NCBI RefSeq assembly: GCF_032854445.1
Contig: NW_027018030.1
Coordinates: 1 to 64,000 of the forward strand
DNA from: Liolophura sinensis
Lineage: Eukaryota > Mollusca > Polyplacophora > Chitonida > Chitonidae
DNA: 64,000 nt
Direction of reading: 5' to 3'
A program made the position numbers and the translations under genes. Numbering within the stretch: the first letter of the stretch is position 1; every line of letters starts with the position of its first letter. The notes beneath the pieces are model-generated. The model did no database searches. It saw only the letters and a program-made list of their open reading frames with translations, and had not been told where the DNA came from. Below are positions 53,741-64,000 of the stretch, piece by piece.

Positions 53741-56700
53741 ATGTAGTAAGAGCCGTTGCTGGGCACGTGATCTTGACATCAATGATTATTCATTTGTGGC
53801 TACAGCCAAAAGTATTGGTCGGAGAGCAACGCGGTTTGCACCATTCGATTTCTCGTCAAAAAATACGTCGGATTAGCCTCTTACCAGCAGCATTGGAACA
53901 GTTTTTCCACTTTTGGATTTTTGCCTGGCCTTTTTGCTAATTGAAATCGGCTACATTAACTATGTACAATCGCGACTGGTCATTACTATATTCAACTTTT
54001 CATTATAAGTTATGTGCCCTTCGGTAGCCCAGACGACGTCAAATCTTTGGGCCAAGCCCATTTAACTCACCCAGCAAATGTCTTACTTCTAAGTCCAAGA
54101 CAAACTCAATGTCTTTATCTACATGTAGAAAAACCACACCATTTGTATATAAAAAAAACACAAGGTACTTGATACAGTCCGCTGTAAAAAGTACAATTGA
54201 ACATTGACCCACATCAATAAGGTGCCAAAAGATACGCAATTGGGCCAGGCATCTCCAGCTGTTGAAAAATTGCAAATTTCCTTGGTTTCCATGGAGTAAG
54301 AGCCGTTGCTGGGCACGTGATCTTGACATCAATGATTATTCATTTGAGGCTACAGCCAAAAGTATTGGTCGGAGAGCAACGCGGTTTGCACCATTCGATT
54401 TCTCGTCAAAAAATACGTCGGATTAGCCTCTTACCAGCAGCATTGGAACAGTTTTTCTACTTTTGGATTTTTGCCTGGTCTTTTTGCAAATTGAAATCGG
54501 CTACATTAACTATGTACAATCGCGACTGGTCATTACTATATTCAACTTTTCATTATAAGTTATGTGCCCTTCGGTAGCCCAGACGGCGTCAAATCTTTGG
54601 GCCAAGCCCATTTAACTCACACAGCAAATGTCTTACTTCTAAGTCGAAGACAAACTCAATGTCTTTATCTACATGTAGAAAAACCACACCATTTGTATAT
54701 AAAAAAAACACAAGGCACTTGATACAGTCCGCTGTAAAAAGTACAATTGAACACTGACCCACATCAATAAGGTGCCAAAAGATGCGCAATTGGGCCAGGC
54801 ATCTCCAGCTGTTGAAAAATTGCAAATTTCCTTGGTTTCCATGGAGTAAGAGCCGTTGCTGGGCACGTGATCTTGACATCAATGATTATTCATTTGTGGC
54901 TACAGCCAAAAGTATTGGTCGGAGAGCAACGCGGTTTGCACCATTCGATTTCTCGTCAAAAAATACGTCGGATTAGCCTCTTACCAGCAGCATTGGAACA
55001 GTTTTTCTACTTTTGGATTTTTGCCTGGTCTTTTTGCGAATTGAAATCGGCTACATTAACTATGTACAATCGCGACTGGTCATTACTATATTCAACTTTT
55101 CATTATAAGTTATGTGCCCTTCGGTAGCCCAGACGACGTCAAATCTTTGGGCCAAGCCCATTTAACTCACCCAGCAGTTGTCTTACTTCTAAGTCGAAGA
55201 CAAACTCAATGTCTTTATCTACGTGTAGAAAAACCACACCATTTGTATATAAAAAAAAACAAAAGGTACTTGATACAGTCCGCTGTAAAAAGTACAATTG
55301 AACACTGACCCACATCATTAAGGTGCCAAAAGATGCGCAATTGGGCCAGGCATCTCCAGCTGTTGAAAAATTGCAAATTTCCTTGGTTTCCATGGAGTAA
55401 GAGCCGTTGCTGGGCACGTGATCTTGACATCAATGATTATTCATTTGTGGCTACAGCCAAAAGTGTTGGTCGGAGAGCAACGCGGTTTGCACCATTCGAT
55501 TTCTCGTCAAAAAATACGTCGGATTAGCCTCTTACCAGCAGCATTGGAACAGTTTTTCTACTTTTGGATTTTTGCCTGGTCTTTTTGCGAATTGAAATCG
55601 GCTACATTAACTATGTACAATCGCGACTGGTCATTACTATATTCAACTTTTCATTATAAGTTATGTGCCCTTCGGTAGCCCAGACGACGTCAAATCTTTG
55701 GGCCAAGCCCATTTAACTCACCCAGCAGTTGTCTTACTTCTAAGTCGAAGACAAACTCAATGTCTTTATCTACATGTAGAAAAACCACACCATTTGTATA
55801 TAAAAAAAAACACAAGGTACTTGATACAGTCCGCTGTAAAAAGGTACAATTGAACACTGACCCACATCAATAAGGTGCCAAAAGATGCGCAATTGGGCCA
55901 GGCATCTCCAGCTGTTGAAAAATTGCAAATTTCCTTGGTTTCCATGGAGTAAGAGCCGTTGCAGGGCACGTGATCTTGACATCAATGATTATTCATTTGT
56001 GGCTACAGCCAAAAGTGTTGGTCGGAGAGCAACGCGGTTTGCACCATTCGATTTCTCGTCAAAAAATACGTCGGATTAGTCTCTTACCAGCAGCATTGGA
56101 ACAGTTTTTCCACTTTTGGATTTTTGCCTGGTCTTTTTGCTAATTGAAATCGGCTACATTAACTATGTACAATCGCGACTGGTCATTACTATATTCAACT
56201 TTTCATTATAAGTTATGTGCCCTTCGGTAGCCCAGACGACGTCAAATCTTTGGGCAAAGCCCATTTAACTCACCCAGCAAATGACTTACTTCTAAGTCGA
56301 AGACAAACTCAATGTCTTTATCTACATGTAGAAAAACCACACCATTTGTATATAAAAAAAACACAAGGTACATGATAAAGTCTGCTGTAAAAGGTACAAT
56401 TGAACACTGACCGACATCAATAAGGTGCCAAAAGATGCGCAATTGGGCCAGGCATCTCCAGCTGTTGAAAAATTGCAAATTTCCTTGGTTTCCATGGAGT
56501 AAGAGCCGTTGCTGGGCACGTGATCTTGACATCAATGATTATTCATTTGTGGCTACAGCCAAAAGTATTGGTCGGAGAGCAACGCGGTTTGCACCATTCG
56601 ATTTCTCGTCAAAAAATACGTCGGATTAGCCTCTTACCAGCAGCATTGGAACAGTTTTTCCACTTTTGGATTTTTGCCTGGTATTTTTTCTAATTGAAAT

Positions 56701-59245
56701 CGGCTACATTAACTATGTACAATCGCGACTAGTCATTACTATATTCAACTTTTCATTATAAGTTATGTGCCCTTCGGTAGCCCAGACGACGTCAAATCTT
56801 TGGGCCAAGCCCATTTAACTCACCCAGCAAATGTCTTACTTCTAAGTCCAAGACAAACTCAATGTCTTTATCTACATGTAGAAAAACCACACCATTTGTA
56901 TATAAAAAAAACACAAGGTACATGATACAGTCTGCTGTAAAAAGTACAATTGAACACTGACCCACATCAATAAGGTGCCAAAAGATGCGCAATTGGGCCA
57001 GGCATCCCCAGCTGTTGAAAAATTGCAAATTTCCTTGGTTTCCATGGAGTAAGAGCCGTTGCTGGGCACGTGATCTTGACATCGATGATTATTCATTTGT
57101 GGCTACAGCCAAAAGTATTGGTCGGAGAGCAACGTGGTTTGCACCATTCGATTTCTCGTCAAAAAATACGTCGGATTAGCCTCTTACCAGCAGCATTGGA
57201 ACAGTTTTTCCACTTTTGGATTTTTGCCTGGTATTTTTTCTAATTGAAATCGGCTACATTAACTATGTACAATCGCGACTGGTCATTACTATATTTAACT
57301 TTTCATTATAAGTTATGTGCCCTTCGGTAGCCCAGACGACGTCAAATCTTTGGGCCAAGCCCATTTAACTCACCCAGCAAATGTCTTACTTCTAAGTCGA
57401 AGACAAACTCAATGTCTTTATCTACATGTAGAAAAACCACACCATTTGTATATAAAAAAAACACAAGGTACTTGATACAGTCCGCTGTAAAAAGTACAAT
57501 TTAACACTGACCCACATCGATAAGGTGCCAAAAGATGCGCAATTGGGCCAGGCATACCCAGCTGTTGAAAAATTGCAAATTTCCTTGGTTTCCATGGAGT
57601 AAGAGCCGTTGCTGGGCACGTGATCTTGATATCAATGATTATTCATTTGTGGCTACAGCCAAAAGTATTGGTCGGAGAGCAACGCGGTTTGCACCATTCG
57701 ATTTCGCGTCAAAAAATACGTCGGATTAGCCTCTTACCAGCAGCATTGGAACAGTTTTTCTACTTTTGGATTTTTGCCTGGTCTTTTTGCGAATTGAAAT
57801 CGGCTACATTAACTATGTACAATCGCGACTGGTCATTACTATATTCAACTTTTCATTATAAGTTATGTGCCCTTCGGTAGCCTCAGACGACGTCAAATCT
57901 TTGGGCCAAGCCCATTTAACTCACCCAGCAAATGTCTTACTTCTAAGTCCAAGACAAACTCAATGTCTTTATCTACATGTAGAAAAACCACACCATTTGT
58001 ATATAAAAAAAACACAAGGCACTTGATACAGTCCGCTGTAAAAAGTACAATTGAACACTGACCCACATCAATAAGGTGCCAAAAGATGCGCAATTGGGCC
58101 AGGCATCTCCAGCTGTTGAAAAATTGCAAATTTCCTTGGTTTCCATGGAGTAAGAGCCGTTGCTGGGCACGTGATCTTGACATCAATGATTATTCATTTG
58201 TGGCTACAGCCAAAAGTATTGGTCGGAGAGCAACGTGGTTTGCACCATTCGATTTCTCGTCAAAAAATACGTCGGATTAGCCTCTTACCAGCAGCATTGG
58301 AACAGTTTTTCTACTTTTGGATTTTTGCCTGGTCTTTTTGCGAATTGAAATCGGCTACATTAACTATGTACAATCGCGACTGGTCATTACTATATTCAAC
58401 TTTTCATTATAAGTTATGTGCCCTTCGGTAGCCCAGACGACGTCAAATCTTTGGGCCAAGCCCATTTAACTCACCCAGCAGTTGTCTTACTTCTAAGTCG
58501 AAGACAAACTCAATGTCTTTATCTACATGTAGAAAAACCACACCATTTGTATATAAAAAAAAACACAAGGTACTTGATACAGTCTGCTGTAAAAAGTACA
58601 ATTGAACACTGACCCACATCAATAAGGTGCCAAAAGATGCGCAATTGGGCCAGGCATCTCCAGCTGTTGAAAAATTGCAAATTTCCTTGGTTTCCATGGA
58701 GTAAGAGCCGTTGCTGGGCACGTGATCTTGATATCAATGATTATTCATTTGTGGCTACAGCCAAAAGTGTTGGTCGGAGAGCAACGCGGTTTGCACCATT
58801 CGATTTCTCGTCAAAAAATACGTCGGATTAGCCTCTTACCAGCAGCATTGGAACAGTTTTTCTACTTTGGATTTTTGCCTGGTCTTTTTGCGAATTGAAA
58901 TCGGCTACATTAACTATGTACAATCGCGACTGGTCATTACTATATTCAACTTTTCATTATAAGTTATGTGCCCTTCGGTAGCCCAGACGACGTCAAATCT
59001 TTGGGCCAAGCCCATTTAACTCACCCAGCAGTTGTCTTACTTCTAAGTCGAAGACAAACTCAATGTCTTTATCTACATGTAGAAAAACCACACCATTTGT
59101 ATATAAAAAAAACCACAAGGTACTTGATACAGTCCGCTGTAAAAAGTACAATTGAACACTGACCCACATCAATAAGGTGCCAAAAGATGCGCAATTGGGC
59201 CAGGCATCTCCAGCTGTTGAAAAATTGCAAATTTCCTTGGTTTCC
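53741..59245. repeat. 10-monomer higher-order repeat, copy 2 (5,505 bp)
   Basis: Followed directly by copy 3 at an offset of exactly 5,505 throughout. The unit is placed to start at ATGTAGTAAG (53,741), which recurs at 59,246. Its order of variant monomers equals copy 1. Private differences include CACACAGC near 54,619, an A-type CATCATTAAGG near 55,314, GTTGCAGGGC near 55,960, CATCGATAAGG near 57,516, GCATACCC near 57,553 and TTTCGCGTC near 57,703. Confidence 0.9.
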
Positions 59246-62200
59246 ATGTAGTAAGAGCCGTTGCTGGGCACGTGATCTTGACATCAATGATTATTCATTT
59301 GTGGCTACAGCCAAAAGTATTGGTCGGAGAGCAACGCGGTTTGCACCATTCGATTTCTCGTCAAAAAATACGTCGGATTAGCCTCTTACCAGCAGCATTG
59401 GAACAGTTTTTCCACTTTTAGATTTTTGCCTGGCCTTTTTGCTAATTGAAATCGGCTACATTAACTATGTACAATCGCGACTGGTCATTACTATATTCAA
59501 CTTTTCATTATAAGTTATGTGCCCTTCGGTAGCCCAGACGACGTCAAATCTTTGGGCCAAGCCCATTTAACTCACCCAGCAAATGTCTTACTTCTAAGTC
59601 CAAGACAAACTCAATGTCTTTATCTACATGTAGAAAAACCACACCATTTGTATATAAAAAAAACACAAGGTACTTGATACAGTCCGCTGTAAAAAGTACA
59701 ATTGAACATTGACCCACATCAATAAGGTGCCAAAAGATACGCAATTGGGCCAGGCATCTCCAGCTGTTGAAAAATTGCAAATTTCCTTGGTTTCCATGGA
59801 GTAAGAGCCGTTGCTGGGCACGTGATCTTGACATCAATGATTATTCATTTGAGGCTACAGCCAAAAGTATTGGTCGGAGAGCAACGCGGTTTGCACCATT
59901 CGATTTCTCGTCAAAAAATACGTCGGATTAGCCTCTTACCAGCAGCATTGGAACAGTTTTTCTACTTTTGGATTTTTGCCTGGTCTTTTTGCAAATTGAA
60001 ATCGGCTACATTAACTATGTACAATCGCGACTGGTCATTACTATATTCAACTTTTCATTATAAGTTATGTGCCCTTCGGTAGCCCAGACGGCGTCAAATC
60101 TTTGGGCCAAGCCCATTTAACTCACCCAGCAAATGTCTTACTTCTAAGTCGAAGACAAACTCAATGTCTTTATCTACATGTAGAAAAACCACACCATTTG
60201 TATATAAAAAAAACACAAGGCACTTGATACAGTCCGCTGTAAAAAGTACAATTGAACACTGACCCACATCAATAAGGTGCCAAAAGATGCGCAATTGGGC
60301 CAGGCATCTCCAGCTGTTGAAAAATTGCAAATTTCCTTGGTTTCCATGGAGTAAGAGCCGTTGCTGGGCACGTGATCTTGACATCAATGATTATTCATTT
60401 GTGGCTACAGCCAAAAGTATTGGTCGGAGAGCAACGCGGTTTGCACCATTCGATTTCTCGTCAAAAAATACGTCGGATTAGCCTCTTACCAGCAGCATTG
60501 GAACAGTTTTTCTACTTTTGGATTTTTGCCTGGTCTTTTTGCGAATTGAAATCGGCTACATTAACTATGTACAATCGCGACTGGTCATTACTATATTCAA
60601 CTTTTCATTATAAGTTATGTGCCCTTCGGTAGCCCAGACGACGTCAAATCTTTGGGCCAAGCCCATTTAACTCACCCAGCAGTTGTCTTACTTCTAAGTC
60701 GAAGACAAACTCAATGTCTTTATCTACGTGTAGAAAAACCACACCATTTGTATATAAAAAAAAACAAAAGGTACTTGATACAGTCCGCTGTAAAAAGTAC
60801 AATTGAACACTGACCCACATCAATAAGGTGCCAAAAGATGCGCAATTGGGCCAGGCATCTCCAGCTGTTGAAAAATTGCAAATTTCCTTGGTTTCCATGG
60901 AGTAAGAGCCGTTGCTGGGCACGTGATCTTGACATCAATGATTATTCATTTGTGGCTACAGCCAAAAGTGTTGGTCGGAGAGCAACGCGGTTTGCACCAT
61001 TCGATTTCTCGTCAAAAAATACGTCGGATTAGCCTCTTACCAGCAGCATTGGAACAGTTTTTCTACTTTTGGATTTTTGCCTGGTCTTTTTGCGAATTGA
61101 AATCGGCTACATTAACTATGTACAATCGCGACTGGTCATTACTATATTCAACTTTTCATTATAAGTTATGTGCCCTTCGGTAGCCCAGACGACGTCAAAT
61201 CTTTGGGCCAAGCCCATTTAACTCACCCAGCAGTTGTCTTACTTCTAAGTCGAAGACAAACTCAATGTCTTTATCTACATGTAGAAAAACCACACCATTT
61301 GTATATAAAAAAAAACACAAGGTACTTGATACAGTCCGCTGTAAAAAGGTACAATTGAACACTGACCCACATCAATAAGGTGCCAAAAGATGCGCAATTG
61401 GGCCAGGCATCTCCAGCTGTTGAAAAATTGCAAATTTCCTTGGTTTCCATGGAGTAAGAGCCGTTGCTGGGCACGTGATCTTGACATCAATGATTATTCA
61501 TTTGTGGCTACAGCCAAAAGTGTTGGTCGGAGAGCAACGCGGTTTGCACCATTCGATTTCTCGTCAAAAAATACGTCGGATTAGTCTCTTACCAGCAGAA
61601 TTGGAACAGTTTTTCCACTTTTGGATTTTTGCCTGGTCTTTTTGCTAATTGAAATCGGCTACATTAACTATGTACAATCGCGACTGGTCATTACTATATT
61701 CAACTTTTCATTATAAGTTATGTGCCCTTCGGTAGCCCAGACGACGTCAAATCTTTGGGCAAAGCCCATTTAACTCACCCAGCAAATGACTTACTTCTAA
61801 GTCGAAGACAAACTCAATGTCTTTATCTACATGTAGAAAAACCACACCATTTGTATATAAAAAAAACACAAGGTACATGATAAAGTCTGCTGTAAAAGGT
61901 ACAATTGAACACTGACCGACATCAATAAGGTGCCAAAAGATGCGCAATTGGGCCAGGCATCTCCAGCTGTTGAAAAATTGCAAATTTCCTTGGTTTCCAT
62001 GGAGTAAGAGCCGTTGCTGGGCACGTGATCTTGACATCAATGATTATTCATTTGTGGCTACAGCCAAAAGTATTGGTCGGAGAGCAACGCGGTTTGCACC
62101 ATTCGATTTCTCGTCAAAAAATACGTCGGATTAGCCTCTTACCAGCAGCATTGGAACAGTTTTTCCACTTTTGGATTTTTGCCTGGTATTTTTTCTGATT

Positions 62201-64000
62201 GAAATCGGCTACATTAACTATGTACAATCGCGACTAGTCATTACTATATTCAACTTTTCATTATAAGTTATGTGCCCTTCGGTAGCCCAGACGACGTCAA
62301 ATCTTTGGGCCAAGCCCATTTAACTCACCCAGCAAATGTCTTACTTCTAAGTCCAAGACAAACTCAATGTCTTTATCTACATGTAGAAAAACCACACCAT
62401 TTGTATATAAAAAAAACACAAGGTACATGATACAGTCTGCTGTAAAAAGTACAATTGAACACTGACCCACATCAATAAGGTGCCAAAAGATGCGCAATTG
62501 GGCCAGGCATCCCCAGCTGTTGAAAAATTGCAAATTTCCTTGGTTTCCATGGAGTAAGAGCCGTTGCTGGGCACGTGATCTTGACATCGATGATTATTCA
62601 TTTGTGGCTACAGCCAAAAGTATTGGTCGGAGAGCAACGTGGTTTGCACCATTCGATTTCTCGTCAAAAAATACGTCGGATTAGCCTCTTACCAGCAGCA
62701 TTGGAACAGTTTTTCCACTTTTGGATTTTTGCCTGGTATTTTTTCTAATTGAAATCGGCTACATTAACTATGTACAATCGCGACTGGTCATTACTATATT
62801 TAACTTTTCATTATAAGTTATGTGCCCTTCGGTAGCCCAGACGACGTCAAATCTTTGGGCCAAGCCCATTTAACTCACCCAGCAAATGTCTTACTTCTAA
62901 GTCGAAGACAAACTCAATGTCTTTATCTACATGTAGAAAAACCACACCATTTGTATATAAAAAAAACACAAGGTACTTGATACAGTCCGCTGTAAAAAGT
63001 ACAATTTAACACTGACCCACATCAATAAGGTGCCAAAAGATGCGCAATTGGGCCAGGCATCCCCAGCTGTTGAAAAATTGCAAATTTCCTTGGTTTCCAT
63101 GGAGTAAGAGCCGTTGCTGGGCACGTGATCTTGATATCAATGATTATTCATTTGTGGCTACAGCCAAAAGTATTGGTCGGAGAGCAACGCGGTTTGCACC
63201 ATTCGATTTCTCGTCAAAAAATACGTCGGATTAGCCTCTTACCAGCAGCATTGGAACAGTTTTTCTACTTTTGGATTTTTGCCTGGTCTTTTTGCGAATT
63301 GAAATCGGCTACATTAACTATGTACAATCGCGACTGGTCATTACTATATTCAACTTTTCATTATAAGTTATGTGCCCTTCGGTAGCCTCAGACGACGTCA
63401 AATCTTTGGGCCAAGCCCATTTAACTCACCCAGCAAATGTCTTACTTCTAAGTCCAAGACAAACTCAATGTCTTTATCTACATGTAGAAAAACCACACCA
63501 TTTGTATATAAAAAAAACACAAGGCACTTGATACAGTCCGCTGTAAAAAGTACAATTGAACACTGACCCACATCAATAAGGTGCCAAAAGATGCGCAATT
63601 GGGCCAGGCATCTCCAGCTGTTGAAAAATTGCAAATTTCCTTGGTTTCCATGGAGTAAGAGCCGTTGCTGGGCACGTGATCTTGACATCAATGATTATTC
63701 ATTTGTGGCTACAGCCAAAAGTATTGGTCGGAGAGCAACGTGGTTTGCACCATTCGATTTCTCGTCAAAAAATACGTCGGATTAGCCTCTTACCAGCAGC
63801 ATTGGAACAGTTTTTCTACTTTTGGATTTTTGCCTGGTCTTTTTGCGAATTGAAATCGGCTACATTAACTATGTACAATCGCGACTGGTCATTACTATAT
63901 TCAACTTTTCATTATAAGTTATGTGCCCTTCGGTAGCCCAGACGACGTCAAATCTTTGGGCCAAGCCCATTTAACTCACCCAGCAGTTGTCTTACTTCTA
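59246..64000. repeat. 10-monomer higher-order repeat, copy 3 (partial, cut by window end)
   Basis: Tandem copy of 53,741 onward, with 4,755 bp visible before the window ends. Differences from copy 2 are few: AATTGGAAC with CAGCAGAATTG near 61,597 and CTGATTG near 62,196, plus the private sites of copy 2. The boundary is a unit where a monomer ending like copy 2 (TCCGCTG, about 59,145) is joined to ATGTAGTAAG, so the exchange lies within 59,146-59,245. Confidence 0.9.

Larger units (their letters stand above)
1..64000. repeat. Satellite DNA array, 549-550 bp monomer, about 117 head-to-tail copies
   Basis: Every stretch of the window aligns to one monomer of 549 bp (left part) or 550 bp (right part). 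Landmark motifs such as CACGTG, CCATGG, TTGGGCCA and CTGACCCACATCA recur once per unit with no gap. All copies share one orientation; I saw no inverted unit and no interrupting unique or transposon sequence. The array continues beyond both window ends, so its true size is unknown. Known biology: arrays of this kind are typical of eukaryotic constitutive heterochromatin, including centromeres. Inference: this is such an array; the sequence does not prove centromere function. I do not recognise the monomer family. No stretch over 300 bp holds anything other than this satellite. Confidence 0.98.
36666..64000. repeat. Satellite subfamily B, 50 monomers of 550 bp
   Basis: Diagnostic B states: GGATTTTTGCC, CATTAACTATG (1 bp shorter than A), TTTTCATTAT, GACGACGTC, CAAACTCAATG, CTACATGTAG, TATATAAAAAAAACAC (2 bp longer than A), CATCAATAAGG, GATGCGCAAT, GCATCTCCAG, TTTCCTTGG, GATCTTGACATC, CATTTGTGGCT and GTCAAAAAATACG. 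The net change of +1 bp explains the 550-bp period. Landmark TTG positions run 36851, 37401, 37951, 38501, 39051, 39601, 40151, 40701, 41251, 41801, 42352, 42903, 43453, 44003, 44553, 45104, 45655, 46207, 46757, about 47307, 47860, 48412, 48962, 49513, 50063, 50613, 51163, 51713, 52263, 52813, 53363, 53913, 54463, 55013, 55564, 56116, 56666, 57216, 57766, 58317, about 58867, 59418, 59968, 60518, 61069, 61621, 62171, 62721, 63271 and 63822. Units of 551-552 bp mostly carry one extra A in the A-tract. Copies differ from each other less than A copies do. Confidence 0.95.

Noticed and set aside
1-64000. CRISPR array
   Set aside because: The repeat unit is about 550 bp with no short repeat and unique spacer pattern.
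1-64000. rDNA, tRNA, 5S or telomeric repeats
   Set aside because: No rRNA or tRNA-like segment and no tandem telomere motif; a lone TTAGGG-like CATTAGGGTG near 23,423 and 30,013 is a point variant of CATTAAGGTG.
1-64000. Transposon or integrated virus inside the array
   Set aside because: Landmark spacing stays at 549-552 bp apart from small indels, so there is no room for an insertion, and no terminal repeats or enzyme motifs were seen.

Overview
The whole 64 kb window is one uninterrupted head-to-tail satellite DNA array. I count about 117 copies of a monomer of 549-550 bp, all in the same orientation, and the array runs off both ends of the window. I found no protein-coding gene, RNA gene, transposon, CRISPR array or unique spacer. 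A long homogeneous tandem array with nested higher-order blocks points to eukaryotic heterochromatin such as pericentromeric, centromeric or subtelomeric DNA. I do not recognise the monomer and cannot name the species. A hand count of the first monomer gives 229 G+C in 549 bp (about 42%) and 17 CpG against about 24 expected, so CpG is only mildly depleted.

Two subfamilies meet at a sharp junction. Subfamily A (1 to about 36,650; 67 monomers of 549 bp) is the more heterogeneous. Subfamily B (about 36,670 to 64,000; 50 monomers of 550 bp) is more homogeneous. They differ at about 15 diagnostic sites, including a 1-bp loss and a 2-bp gain. The switch falls inside roughly 20 bp of shared sequence between 36,647 and 36,665.

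Layout of A: block X' (1-9,888, 18 monomers) contains a perfect-looking tandem duplication of a 6-mer (3,294 bp). Block M (9,889-15,928, 11 monomers) contains a tandem dimer duplication. Block X (15,929-22,514, 12 monomers) is a near-identical copy of X' lacking the extra 6-mer. Block Y (22,515 to about 29,104, 12 monomers) is followed by its copy Y' (29,105 to about 35,057, 11 monomers). A three-monomer tail (35,058-36,650) leads into B.

Layout of B: 36,672-40,528 is a left section of single-monomer variants. A 10-mer higher-order repeat of 5,505 bp occurs at 40,529 to about 45,955, again at 53,741-59,245, and again at 59,246 to the window end. Between the first two copies (about 45,956-53,740) lies a mosaic of segments found elsewhere in B, including two adjacent monomers that look identical over 550 bp.

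The many short open frames of 60-134 codons on both strands are by-products of tandem repetition. A monomer of 549 bp is divisible by three, so the same accidental frame reappears in every A copy, and the frames break between A and B. The biological content is therefore the repeat architecture: nested recent amplifications of 1, 2, 6, 10 and 11-12 monomers, two subfamilies with a sharp border, and small A/B hybrid tracts consistent with unequal exchange and gene conversion.
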